Shown here: in pieces, positions 26,564 through 34,492 of the stretch
Layout: the number at the start of each line of letters is the position of its first letter
Position numbering within the stretch: position 1 is the first letter of the stretch
From: Acidobacteriota bacterium
GTDB lineage: Bacteria; Acidobacteriota; Terriglobia; 20CM-2-55-15
Assembly: GCA_022821145.1 (NCBI GenBank)
Contig: JAJEEE010000031.1
Coordinates: 1 to 64,000 of the forward strand
Length of the DNA stretch: 64,000 nt
Reading direction: 5' to 3'
Notes under the pieces: model-generated
Database searches by the model: none
What the model was told of the DNA's origin: nothing
What the model saw: only the letters and a program-made list of their open reading frames with translations
Made by a program: the position numbers and the translations under genes

Positions 26564-27463
26564 ATGGCCACTGAGACACTGGGATGGGTGGGCGTCGGAC
26601 GCATGGGCCACCGGATGGCGCGCCGCCTGGTGGAGGCGGGACACAGGCTCGTCATCCACGACACGAGCCCGGACGCCGTGCGGGCGCTGACCGATCTGGG
26701 CGCCGAGGCCGTGGATTCGGCGGCCGCGGTGGGGTCGGCGGCCGAGATCGTCTTCGTCTGCCTGCCGACGCCGCCCGTAGTCGAGGCCGTGGCGCTGGGT
26801 CCGGGCGGGGTGTCGGAAGGCGCCCGGGCCCGCGTGTTCGTCGACATGTCGACGACGGGCGCCGCCTACGCCCGCCGGATCGCCGACGGGCTGGCCGCGC
26901 GGGGCGTCACGGCCGTCGACTCGCCCGTGAGCGGCGGGTTGGCCGGCGCCGCCAACGGAACGCTCGCCCTGATGCTGGCCGGCCCGGAAGACGTCGTCGA
27001 CCGGTTGCGGCCCATCATGGAAGTGCTGGGCCGCCCCTTCTTCATCGGGCCGAATCCGGGCATGGGCCAGACGATGAAGCTGCTGAACAACCTGCTGTCG
27101 GCGACCGCGATGGCGATCTCGGCCGAGGCCGTCGTCATGGGCACGAAGGCGGGCCTGGACCCGGCGCTGATCATGGACGTCATCAACGCCGGGACCGGGA
27201 AGAACAGTGCGACGGAAGCCAAGATCCCCAAGTTCGTGATCCCGCGCAAGTTCAACGTGGGCTTCCCGATCGCGTTGCTCAACAAGGACGTCCGGTTGTG
27301 CCTGGAGGAGGCCGACGCGCTGGGCGTTCCGATGGTGGTCGGCACCGCGGTCCGGCAGATGCTGGCCATCACGTCGGCCAGCGAGGGCGAGGCGGCCGAC
27401 ATGACCGAGATCGTCCGCACCCTGGAGCGCTGGGCTCACGTCCAGGTCGGCTCGGAGGACTGA
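26564..27463 (+). CDS. NAD(P)-dependent beta-hydroxyacid dehydrogenase (3-hydroxyisobutyrate / tartronate semialdehyde type)
   Basis: The 299-residue protein opens with a Rossmann motif (GWVGVGRMGHRMARRLVEAG), has the substrate-binding block DSPVSGGLAGAANGTLALML, and the catalytic lysine in TMKLLNNLL near residue 171. This family reduces or oxidises beta-hydroxyacids such as 3-hydroxyisobutyrate, tartronate semialdehyde or sulfolactaldehyde. It follows the decarboxylase-like gene with one base between stop and start and is surely co-transcribed. Substrate identity is open. Confidence 0.93.
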   Translation: MATETLGWVGVGRMGHRMARRLVEAGHRLVIHDTSPDAVRALTDLGAEAVDSAAAVGSAAEIVFVCLPTPPVVEAVALGPGGVSEGARARVFVDMSTTGAAYARRIADGLAARGVTAVDSPVSGGLAGAANGTLALMLAGPEDVVDRLRPIMEVLGRPFFIGPNPGMGQTMKLLNNLLSATAMAISAEAVVMGTKAGLDPALIMDVINAGTGKNSATEAKIPKFVIPRKFNVGFPIALLNKDVRLCLEEADALGVPMVVGTAVRQMLAITSASEGEAADMTEIVRTLERWAHVQVGSED

Positions 27464-27481
27464 CCCGCCGGCGCCGGGCTG

Positions 27482-28789
27482 TCAAGGTTTCGGTTCGTCG
27501 TCGCCGGCGTGAAACTCCCGGCCCCGCGTCTCGGGTCCCAGCCAGATCAACACCGCGGCCAGGACGCCGGAGATCAGCATCGCCGACGTCATGGCCGTGG
27601 TCAGCTCCATGCCCCGGTCCTGGAGCCATCCCAGAACGAAGGGCATCACGGCCCCCATCGCGGCCGCGGCGTGGTAGCAGAAGCCCGGGCCGACGCCGCG
27701 GACCGAAGTGGGAAAGCGCTCGGACGTGTAGGCCGGCGCCATGCCCCATATCCCCATGCCGAAACCGCCCATCAGGACGGCGCCGGCCATCAGGGCCGTC
27801 GGATCTCCGGCGTCGTTGAGATACCAGGGCAGCGAGGCCATGCCCACGGCGATGGTGATCGTCACGGCGCCGCGCCGCCCCAGCCGCGTTTCCGACAACC
27901 GGCCCCAGGTCGCCGTTCCGGCGATCGCGGCCAGGTTGAACGCGACCAGGTAGGGCAGCGTCGAGCGTCCGGCCTCGATGTGGAACGTGGGGTACCAGAA
28001 GTTGATGGAGTAGTAGACGCACATGAAGCTGCCGATGACCAGCGTCGTGTGCACGGTCGTCAGGAGCAGGTCGAGCCGGAATATTCGAAAGACGGAGATC
28101 CGGGGCTCGTCCAAGGACTGTCCGCGCGCCGCGGCCTCCCGGATGCGCCGTTGGCGCTCGACCCAGACGGGGCTCTCCTTGACGCGCGCGCGTATCCAGA
28201 GCGTCAGCAGGGCCGGGACGATGGCCGCCCAGAACATGGCGCGCCAGCCCAGGTCCGGCGTGGCGCTGAACAGGGGATAGACGAACTCGTAGGTCAGCGT
28301 GGCGAGCAGGTAGCCCCAATACCAGCCGCCCAGCATGATTCCCGAGATCAGGCCGCGGAATCGCGTCGGCCAGTGCTCGAAGACCAGCGGCATACCGGCG
28401 GCCCATTCCCCGCCCATGCCGATGCCGAACAGCGCCCTGAATACGAACAGCATGGCGTAGGAGGTGGAGAAACCGCTCAGGAACGCGAAGAGCGAGAACC
28501 ACAGGATCGACAACATCAACGGAAGCTTCCGGCCCCACCGGTCGGCGATCGTGCCGGCGAGCGTCCCGCCGACCAGCCGCATCAGGAGCGTGACGGTTCC
28601 CAGCGCTCCGGCCAGCGCGCTGTCGACGGTGAAGCTGCGCTCGATGTCGATCAGGATGAACGTCAGGATCGTGAAGTCGAAGGCGTCGACGATCCAACCC
28701 AGGAAGACGGCCCAGAAGGCCCGCCACGGGTCCTTGGAGACCTGCCGGTACCAGGGGCCTTCCGTCGGGGTGTCGGTCCCGGCGTCCAC
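27482..28789 (-). CDS. MFS transporter (organic acid / sugar acid symporter type)
   Basis: A GTG start five bases after the MBL-hydrolase stop gives a 435-residue, 12-helix major facilitator. The first helix region (FWAVFLGWIVDAFDFTILTF) and the loop 2-3 motif (GGTLAGTIADRWGRKLPLML) match the aromatic-acid/lactate/sialate group of MFS symporters. EWAAGMPLVFEHWPTRFRG is the loop 4-5 region of that group. It converges with the dehydrogenase gene, and its transcript includes the MBL hydrolase. It probably imports the acid metabolised by the nearby enzymes (inference). Confidence 0.92.
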   Translation of the reverse strand: MDAGTDTPTEGPWYRQVSKDPWRAFWAVFLGWIVDAFDFTILTFILIDIERSFTVDSALAGALGTVTLLMRLVGGTLAGTIADRWGRKLPLMLSILWFSLFAFLSGFSTSYAMLFVFRALFGIGMGGEWAAGMPLVFEHWPTRFRGLISGIMLGGWYWGYLLATLTYEFVYPLFSATPDLGWRAMFWAAIVPALLTLWIRARVKESPVWVERQRRIREAAARGQSLDEPRISVFRIFRLDLLLTTVHTTLVIGSFMCVYYSINFWYPTFHIEAGRSTLPYLVAFNLAAIAGTATWGRLSETRLGRRGAVTITIAVGMASLPWYLNDAGDPTALMAGAVLMGGFGMGIWGMAPAYTSERFPTSVRGVGPGFCYHAAAAMGAVMPFVLGWLQDRGMELTTAMTSAMLISGVLAAVLIWLGPETRGREFHAGDDEPKP

Positions 28790-28794
28790 GGGGC

Positions 28795-29580
28795 TCAGTC
28801 CAGCCGGACGACGCGGCCTTCGAGCTCGGGGCGCGGCGCCGGGTACCGTTCCATCACCAGCGGGTCGTGCCCCGGAATGACGTGCCCGGGCGAGTCGGCC
28901 AGCGCGTAGATCCGGCGGTATCCCTCCAGGACTTCGGAGATGTCGTAGGTGACCGGAAACGGAAGCCCGCGCTCGATGTTGGCGTACAGGTGCGACGCGT
29001 CCGACGCCAGGACCACCCGGCCGCGCCGCGTGTTCACGCCGACGACCTGCATGCCCATCGTGTGGCCGCCCACGTGGTGCACCGTCACGCCGGATGTGAC
29101 GGTGTCGTCGCCGTCGTGGAACACGACCCGGTTCCGGAACACGCGCCGCACCATCCGGACGACGTCCTCCTCGTCGAAGGGGAAGCGGGCGAACGCGTGC
29201 GTCATGGCGCGGCCCGTCGCGAACCGCATTTCCCGATCCTGCACGTGGTAACGGGCGTTGGGGAACATGTCGTGGTTGCCCGAGTGGTCGTAGTGCATGT
29301 GGGTGATGACGACATCCCCGACGGCGGTGGGATCCACGCCGATCGCGGCCAGGCCCTCGGCCGGGGACTGGAGGAACTCGCGGCCGCGCCGCTGGGCCAT
29401 CGCCCGGTCGAAGCCCGTGTCGACGACGAGCGCCTCATCGCCGGAGACCAGCGCCCAGACGAAGTAGTCCAGCGGCATCGGCGCGTTGTCGTGCGGGTCC
29501 CCGCCCAGCAGGTTCTCGCGCGCCGTCCGGTCGTGGTGCGCATAGCGCACGGCGTAGATCTCCCAGACCGTCTCGCTCAT
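28795..29580 (-). CDS. Metallo-beta-lactamase-fold hydrolase (lactonase-like)
   Basis: The true start is the ATG at 29580 (MSETVWEIYAVRYAHHDRTA); the longer track ORF has no family character upstream. The 261-residue protein has the zinc site THMHYDHSGN (about 93-100), a later His in HHVGGHTMGMQVVGV, an Asp in VLASDASHLYAN and a final His in HVIPGHDP. This is the arrangement of the N-acyl-homoserine-lactonase branch, which opens lactones. In this context it could hydrolyse a lactone intermediate or a signalling lactone; neither is proven. It is first in an operon with the MFS transporter. Confidence 0.9.
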   Translation of the reverse strand: MSETVWEIYAVRYAHHDRTARENLLGGDPHDNAPMPLDYFVWALVSGDEALVVDTGFDRAMAQRRGREFLQSPAEGLAAIGVDPTAVGDVVITHMHYDHSGNHDMFPNARYHVQDREMRFATGRAMTHAFARFPFDEEDVVRMVRRVFRNRVVFHDGDDTVTSGVTVHHVGGHTMGMQVVGVNTRRGRVVLASDASHLYANIERGLPFPVTYDISEVLEGYRRIYALADSPGHVIPGHDPLVMERYPAPRPELEGRVVRLD

Positions 29581-29762
29581 CGCGCCGACGTTATACCACA
29601 CGCGAACCGCGGCGAACGAAGGTCCGGGAAGCCGCGTCAACGGCGGACTCCGAAGTCGCGGAATCGCGGGATTACGCGACCCCGCGCGGGGGCAAGTCAC
29701 TGATTCCGGTCGACGGCAATCGACATGCATGCCGGGGAGGCATGGTGTATTCGAATATCCGA

Positions 29763-29768
29763 TATAAT
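29763..29768 (+). promoter_or_regulatory. Consensus -10 hexamer upstream of the small coiled-coil gene
   Basis: TATAAT lies 18 bases upstream of the ATG at 29786 within an unusually AT-rich stretch (TTCGAATATCCGATATAATC). No clear -35 is found at 17 bases. The rest of the 29581-29785 spacer holds no supported gene. Confidence 0.4.
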
Positions 29769-29785
29769 CGGCGCGGTGGCTTGAG

Positions 29786-30061
29786 ATGCCCCCGTCCGTG
29801 GAAGAGCGCGTGGCGTACCCGGAAGGGAAAGTGGAAGAGCATTCCCGGGGATTCGGCGAGATTCGGGAGATGCTGGTCCATCTGGACCAGAAGGTCGACC
29901 GGTTCCGCGCGGAGCTCGGTTCGCGCATCGACGCCCTGGACCAGCGATTGACTGCGCGGGTCGACGCGATGGACCGGAAGCTCTCCCGGCAATTCACCTG
30001 GTTGGTCGCGATGCAGATCGCGTTCATGCTGACCGTGGTCGGCGCCCTGATCCGGGGCTGA
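29786..30061 (+). CDS. Small coiled-coil protein with C-terminal membrane anchor
   Basis: The 91-residue protein consists of a long amphipathic helix (FGEIREMLVHLDQKVDRFRA, then SRIDALDQRLTARVDAMDRK) with heptad spacing and a single C-terminal transmembrane helix (FTWLVAMQIAFMLTVVGALI). The layout matches the small protein at 2779-3021, though the sequences differ. Such proteins are widespread and uncharacterised. A consensus -10 precedes the gene; the MaoC-like gene follows by 21 bases. Confidence 0.72.
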   Translation: MPPSVEERVAYPEGKVEEHSRGFGEIREMLVHLDQKVDRFRAELGSRIDALDQRLTARVDAMDRKLSRQFTWLVAMQIAFMLTVVGALIRG

Positions 30062-30082
30062 GCGCGCGGATCCCGGCCGCCG

Positions 30083-30934
30083 ATGTCCACGGACCTCCGC
30101 GAATGGATCGGCCGGACCGAGACCCGGACAGACCGGATCACGCCCGCCCCGATGGCGGGCTTGTCGGCGACCCTGGACCGGGACGACCCGTATCCCGGGG
30201 CGGGTGACGCGCTCCCGCCGCTGTGGCACTGGCTGTATTTCCTTCCGCACGAGCCTCAGTCCGGCCTTGGACCGGAAGGCCATCCCGTTACCGGCGGGTT
30301 CCTCCCGCCTTCTCCGCTGCCGCGCCGCATGTGGGCGGGCGGCCGGCTGGAGTTCGCCGGCGCGCTGAGGGTCGGCGACGCGGTGACGCGCCGGTCGCGC
30401 ATCGTCGACGTCGTGGGAAAGGAAGGGCGCAGCGGGACGTTGCTGTTCGTCGTCGTCGAGCACGAGATTTCCAACGATGACGGCGTGGCGATCCGCGAGG
30501 AGCACGACATCGTCTACCGCGGCGCGGCGGGGGCGGGCGATCCGGCGCCGGCGGCGCGTTCCGCGCCGGACGGTGAGACCTGGACGCGGCGCATCGACCC
30601 GGACGACGTGCTGTTGTTCCGCTACTCCGCGCTGACGTTCAACGCGCACCGGATTCACTACGACCGCCGCTACGCGACCGAGACCGAGGGGTATCCCGGA
30701 CTGGTCGTCCACGGCCCGTTCATCGCCACGCTGCTACTCGACCTGCTGTGGCGGAAGCGGCCCGGCGCCGATGTGGCGGCGTTCCGTTTCCGGGCCGTCC
30801 GTCCGCTGTTCGACACGGGGCCGTTTTGGGTGTGCGGTAGCCCCGCCAATGACGACGGCTCGGCACGGCTCTGGGCGCGGGACGGGGAGCGCCGGCTGGC
30901 CATGGATGCGGAAGCGAGGCTTCGAGGTGCGTAG
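30083..30934 (+). CDS. MaoC-like / FAS1-type acyl dehydratase (mesaconyl-CoA hydratase-like)
   Basis: The 283-residue protein has the double hot-dog layout of the HTD2/mesaconyl-C4-CoA hydratase group. An N-terminal half contains LPPLWHWLYFLPHEPQSGLG and RRMWAGGRLEFAGALRVGDA. The C-terminal half carries the hydratase motif LFRYSALTFNAHRIHYDRRY, with the catalytic Asp/His-type positions, and GYPGLVVHGPFIATLLLDLL. Such enzymes hydrate enoyl-CoA or mesaconyl-CoA thioesters, which suits the organic-acid catabolism suggested by the neighbourhood. A strong Shine-Dalgarno is lacking. Confidence 0.9.
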   Translation: MSTDLREWIGRTETRTDRITPAPMAGLSATLDRDDPYPGAGDALPPLWHWLYFLPHEPQSGLGPEGHPVTGGFLPPSPLPRRMWAGGRLEFAGALRVGDAVTRRSRIVDVVGKEGRSGTLLFVVVEHEISNDDGVAIREEHDIVYRGAAGAGDPAPAARSAPDGETWTRRIDPDDVLLFRYSALTFNAHRIHYDRRYATETEGYPGLVVHGPFIATLLLDLLWRKRPGADVAAFRFRAVRPLFDTGPFWVCGSPANDDGSARLWARDGERRLAMDAEARLRGA

Positions 30935-30988
30935 ATACGGGACGCAGTCGTGGGCGCGATTCGGCGGGTTCCAAGTCAGCGAACATGT

Positions 30989-31276
30989 TTACCGATACGC
31001 GTCCTTACGGTTGCGGAACGAGTGGAGTATTACATCGCTGCTTGCTACATCGTATCGGACGCGGTAATCGCCGAATCGGATGCGCCACTGGCCGTCGCCG
31101 TGCACAACGCCTGCGAGCTTCTTTATCTTGTGCTGGCCGGAGAGATTGTGCGGGTCGGACCGGAGCACGACGACGAGTTCTTCGAGCACTGTCGCAAGTT
31201 CCGGTGCACGGCGGATCGCCTTGCGGGCCTGGCGGTCGAATGCCGGGGTCGTGAGAACGCGGAAGGGTTCGGCCAC
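30989..31276 (-). CDS. RelE/ParE-superfamily toxin
   Basis: A GTG start opens a 95-residue protein with the RelE fold signature: FRVLTTPAFDRQARKAIRRA at the start, KIKKLAGVVHGDGQWRIRFG in the middle and DYRVRYDVASSDVILHSFRN near the end. RelE toxins cut mRNA in the ribosomal A site. Basic residues are retained, so it may be active. It lies 11 bases downstream of its antitoxin gene. Confidence 0.88.
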   Translation of the reverse strand: MAEPFRVLTTPAFDRQARKAIRRAPELATVLEELVVVLRSDPHNLSGQHKIKKLAGVVHGDGQWRIRFGDYRVRYDVASSDVILHSFRNRKDAYR

Positions 31277-31287
31277 TCCGAATCGCG

Positions 31288-31581
31288 TCAGCGCTTGGAG
31301 GCCTTGAGCGCGGCGATCAGATGTCCGGCTTCCTCGGAGTTCCCGGCGCGGTGTTGCCGGGCGCTCTCGCGAATCTGTCGCTTGACGGCTGGATCGCGCA
31401 GTTCGAGGTAATCCTCGAGCTCATCGATGTCGATGATTCCGGCAACCGGAACGCCGTCTTTCTCCAGCACGAAATACTCCTTGTTCACGTGCGCGCGGCG
31501 CACGACCTGACCCAGGTTGATACGGGCCTGGGTCATGGGAATTCGCTGGATCACGATAGGTTCGTTGGCTCTCTTGCTCAC
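31288..31581 (-). CDS. Phd/YefM-type antitoxin for the RelE-like toxin
   Basis: In the track this gene is hidden at the end of a long spurious ORF. I place the start at the GTG at 31581, six bases after GGGGAG, giving 97 residues. The segment TQARINLGQVVRRAHVNKEY, followed by FVLEKDGVPVAGIIDIDELE, is the Phd/YefM DNA-binding half, and the charged C-terminus (VKRQIRESARQHRAGNSEEA) would block the toxin. Antitoxin precedes toxin, the usual order. The ABC permease gene ends 161 bases upstream, so the pair has its own transcription unit. Confidence 0.82.
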   Translation of the reverse strand: MSKRANEPIVIQRIPMTQARINLGQVVRRAHVNKEYFVLEKDGVPVAGIIDIDELEDYLELRDPAVKRQIRESARQHRAGNSEEAGHLIAALKASKR

Positions 31582-31742
31582 GACGATCTCCCCGGCGAAG
31601 ACTTCGACACGGGCCGATGTCGAACATTCTACCGGACTGAATCGGGCACGGCTCGCCGGTTGCAGGAATTGTGGAACTTCGGTCCGGACTTGCGAGCGCC
31701 GGCCGGCCCATCTGGGCACGTGACGAAGCGCACGCCAAGCCC

Positions 31743-32615
31743 CTACGCCTGCATCCCCCAGCGCCGCACCGTGCGGTTCTCGATCGACTTGAAGATGAGG
31801 TTCTCCACGAGCAGGCCGAACAGGATGACCGTCAGCAGGCCCGCGAAGACGTTGGCCGTGTTGAGCTGGTTCCGGTGGTTGTAGATGAACCAGCCCAGGC
31901 CGCCCGATCCGCCCGTGGTGCCGAAGACCAGCTCCGCGGCGATCAGCGTCCGCCAGGCGAAGGCCCAACCCACCTTCAGGCCCGTCAGGATGCTCGGGAA
32001 CGCCCCCGGCAGCAGGATGCGCCGGATGTAGCCGAACGCCGAAAGGCCGTAGTTCAGTCCCACCATGCGAAGGGTCGGGCTGACGGTGCGGCATCCCGCG
32101 TGCGCGTTCAGCGCGACGGCCCACAGCACGGCATGGATCAGGACGAAGATGATGGCGTTCTCGCCGATCCCGAACCAGATCAGGGCCAGGGGCAGCATGG
32201 CGATCGACGGAAGGGGATTGAACATCGACGCCACGGTCTCGAGGAAGTCGGCGCCGATGCGGGTAACGCTGGCCAGCGAGGTCAGGATGGCCGCCAGGAC
32301 GAGTCCGGCCGCGTATCCCTTCAGCAGGAGCTGGATCGTGAAGGCCGCCGCGCCGGGCAGCTCGCCCGATGCGATCGACGACGCCAGCGCGCCGACGGCC
32401 GCCGAGAACGTGGGAAACAGCAGCGCGTCGTCGAGCCAGCGCCCGTAGCCTTCCCACACTACGGCCAGCACGGCCAGCAGCGTGATCTTCCGCGCCGTCG
32501 CGCTGTCCCAATAGCGGCGCCAGCCGCCCACGGGCCGCGGCGCCACCTCGCCGACGGTGTCGGTGATCTCGTAGAAAAGCTCGGGGCGTTCGGGTGCGCC
32601 GGCGGTTTCAGCCAT
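31743..32615 (-). CDS. ABC transporter permease, NitT/TauT family
   Basis: This 290-residue inner-membrane protein has about six transmembrane helices and the SsuC/TauC-like EAA loop region (LNYGLSAFGYIRRILLPGAF, then PSILTGLKVGWAFAWRTLIA). It begins by overlapping the end of the ATPase gene by eight bases. With the ATPase and the lipoprotein it forms an importer of the nitrate/sulfonate/taurine group. These systems carry small anions such as aliphatic sulfonates, pyrimidine precursors or aromatic acids; the substrate is not apparent. Confidence 0.93.
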   Translation of the reverse strand: MAETAGAPERPELFYEITDTVGEVAPRPVGGWRRYWDSATARKITLLAVLAVVWEGYGRWLDDALLFPTFSAAVGALASSIASGELPGAAAFTIQLLLKGYAAGLVLAAILTSLASVTRIGADFLETVASMFNPLPSIAMLPLALIWFGIGENAIIFVLIHAVLWAVALNAHAGCRTVSPTLRMVGLNYGLSAFGYIRRILLPGAFPSILTGLKVGWAFAWRTLIAAELVFGTTGGSGGLGWFIYNHRNQLNTANVFAGLLTVILFGLLVENLIFKSIENRTVRRWGMQA

Positions 32616-33384
32616 CGGAGGGGTCTCCTTCCGCCTCGTCCCCGAACAGCAGCGCGTGGATGCGGTCGGAGAGCGAGCCGCCCCGGGGGTCGGAGTCGGT
32701 CCCGGAGCTGTTGATCTCGGCTTTCACGCGGCCCGGGTGGGCGCTGAGCAGCAGGATGCGGTTGCCGATGCGGACGGCTTCGTCTATGGAGTGGGTGACG
32801 AACAGGACCGTGAACCGGGTCTCCTCCCACAGCTCGAGCAGGTCTTCCTGCATCCGGGACCGGGTCAAGGCGTCGAGCGCGGCGAACGGCTCGTCCATCA
32901 ACAGGATGTCGGGTTCCATGGCCATTCCCCGCGCGATGGCCACCCGCTGCTTCATGCCGCCAGAGAGCGTGTGCGGATAGCGGTCGGCGAAGGGGGTGAG
33001 GTTGACCTTGCCGATGTAGTGCATGGCCCGGTCGACGGCCTCCTTTCCCGCGAGCGTGCCGCTCGACGTCAGCGCGAACGTGACGTTCTCCCGGACGGTC
33101 TTCCACGGCAGCAACTGGTCGAATTCCTGGAACACGAAAGCGCGGTCCGGTCCGGGTCCGTCGATGGGCCGGCCGCGAAGCAGGATCCGTCCCTCGACCG
33201 GCGTGACGAAACCGCCGACGGCTTTCAGGATCGTGGACTTGCCGCAGCCCGAAGGGCCGAGGATCACGAAGCGGTCCGATCGGAGAACCTGGAAGCCCAC
33301 GCGGTAGGTGGCCGTCGTCAGGTGTTGCTGGGTCGGGTATTGGAGCGTGACGCCGTCGACCTCCAGGAGCGGGCCCGTCGTCAT
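32608..33384 (-). CDS. ABC transporter ATP-binding protein, NitT/TauT family
   Basis: The 258-residue ATPase has Walker A GPSGCGKST (about 43), signature LSGGMKQRVAIARG (about 140), Walker B ILLMDEPFAALD (about 160) and the switch His in LFVTHSIDEAVRIG. The order and spacing match SsuB/TauB. It starts four bases after the substrate-binding lipoprotein stop and overlaps the permease gene, so all three form one operon. Confidence 0.95.
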   Translation of the reverse strand: MTTGPLLEVDGVTLQYPTQQHLTTATYRVGFQVLRSDRFVILGPSGCGKSTILKAVGGFVTPVEGRILLRGRPIDGPGPDRAFVFQEFDQLLPWKTVRENVTFALTSSGTLAGKEAVDRAMHYIGKVNLTPFADRYPHTLSGGMKQRVAIARGMAMEPDILLMDEPFAALDALTRSRMQEDLLELWEETRFTVLFVTHSIDEAVRIGNRILLLSAHPGRVKAEINSSGTDSDPRGGSLSDRIHALLFGDEAEGDPSDG

Positions 33385-33388
33385 CGCT

Positions 33389-34390
33389 TCAGCTTCCGTC
33401 GGCGTCGTGGATCTCGGGGAAGAACAGCTCGCGCCACGAGGCGGGCCGTCGGGCGATCGTGCCGATGCGGGCCATGAAGTCGGCGTAGCGGGTGACGTTC
33501 TCCGGCGTGGTGGTGAAGCGGATGTCCGGGTCTTCGAGGACCGCGGCGATGTCGTCCACGGTGAAGCCGCCGGGGCTTCGCGCCAGCAGCAGCTCGGCGG
33601 CGGCCCGCGTGTCCTGGCGGATCGCGGCGTTGGCCTCTTCCAGGGCCGCGATCACCGCGGCGTGGACGGCGGGGTTCTCGTCCCGGTACCGCGCGGTCGT
33701 CGACAGCATCGTGAACGTCGTCGATCCGCCCATGACGTCGCGGGTGGTCATGATGGTCCGGATCCCCGGGTCCTGGATCTCGCGCTGGTGGAACGGCGGA
33801 GAGGTGAAGTGGGCGTTGACGCCCCCCGCGCGCGCGAGCATCGCCACGACGCAGTCGGGATGCGTCATGGAGACCGTGAACGGGTCGAAGCGCTCGAACT
33901 GCTCCACGCCGTAGTTCTCGGCCGCGTACATCTGCATGATGATGGCCGGAATCGAAACCTTGATCGCCGTGAGGGCGATCTTGTCCTGTTCGGTGAAGTC
34001 GTCGAGCGATTCCAGGTGCGCGGCGTGCGTGTTCAGGTACATCGGCAGCGAGGTCATCGCCGCCACGCCCCGCACCTGGACCGAGTCGCGCGTCCGGTCC
34101 CAGAGCGTGAGGAACGCCGGTGGCCCCGCCGAGACGAAGTCCGCCGACCCGGACAACAGCGCGTCGTTGACGATGGCCGGGCCGCCCAGGTCGATCCACC
34201 GGACGTCCAGATCGGGGACGCCGGCCTCGGCGGCGTGCTTCTCGATGAGGCCGCGCTCTTCCATCACCAGCAGCGGCAGGAAGCCGACGCCCCCGGCGCC
34301 CCGGGTCAGGCGCACCTGGTTGGCGTCGCCCGAGCCCCCGCAGCCGGAAGTCAGACCGATCGACAGCAGGACGAATGCGAGTTTCTTCAT
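33389..34390 (-). CDS. ABC transporter substrate-binding lipoprotein, NitT/TauT family
   Basis: The start is the ATG at 34390 (MKKLAFVLLSIGLTSGCGGS), with GAGG nine bases upstream; the lipobox TSGC would be lipid-modified. The 333-residue protein has the SsuA/TauA-like layout: RGAGGVGFLPLLVMEERGLI, then LSGSADFVSAGPPAFLTLWD and AHFTSPPFHQREIQDPGIRT. It leads the importer operon and is divergent from the DUF1080 gene. Substrate unknown. Confidence 0.92.
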   Translation of the reverse strand: MKKLAFVLLSIGLTSGCGGSGDANQVRLTRGAGGVGFLPLLVMEERGLIEKHAAEAGVPDLDVRWIDLGGPAIVNDALLSGSADFVSAGPPAFLTLWDRTRDSVQVRGVAAMTSLPMYLNTHAAHLESLDDFTEQDKIALTAIKVSIPAIIMQMYAAENYGVEQFERFDPFTVSMTHPDCVVAMLARAGGVNAHFTSPPFHQREIQDPGIRTIMTTRDVMGGSTTFTMLSTTARYRDENPAVHAAVIAALEEANAAIRQDTRAAAELLLARSPGGFTVDDIAAVLEDPDIRFTTTPENVTRYADFMARIGTIARRPASWRELFFPEIHDADGS

Positions 34391-34449
34391 GGATCGCGGC
34401 CTCGGTGACGTTAGCAAAATATATGCTGAATTGCCATGGGGCCGGCACC

Positions 34450-34455
34450 TATACT
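34450..34455 (+). promoter_or_regulatory. -10 hexamer candidate for the DUF1080 gene
   Basis: TATACT lies 37 bases upstream of the ATG at 34493 in the 102-bp spacer shared with the divergent ABC operon. The only -35-like match (TTGCCA, 34431) is too close at 13 bases; CTGAAT at 18 bases is weak. The opposite strand carries an AT-rich run (AAAATATATGC) that could serve the ABC operon. Confidence 0.35.
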
Positions 34456-34492
34456 GGGGCCGTAAATTCCAGTCGTCAAAGGAACTTAACTC

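Noticed and set aside
28795-30141. N-terminal extension of the MBL hydrolase ORF to 30141
   Set aside because: The extra 187 residues are Arg/Ser-rich, cross the promoter of the divergent small gene, and lack any family match; the family start is at 29580.
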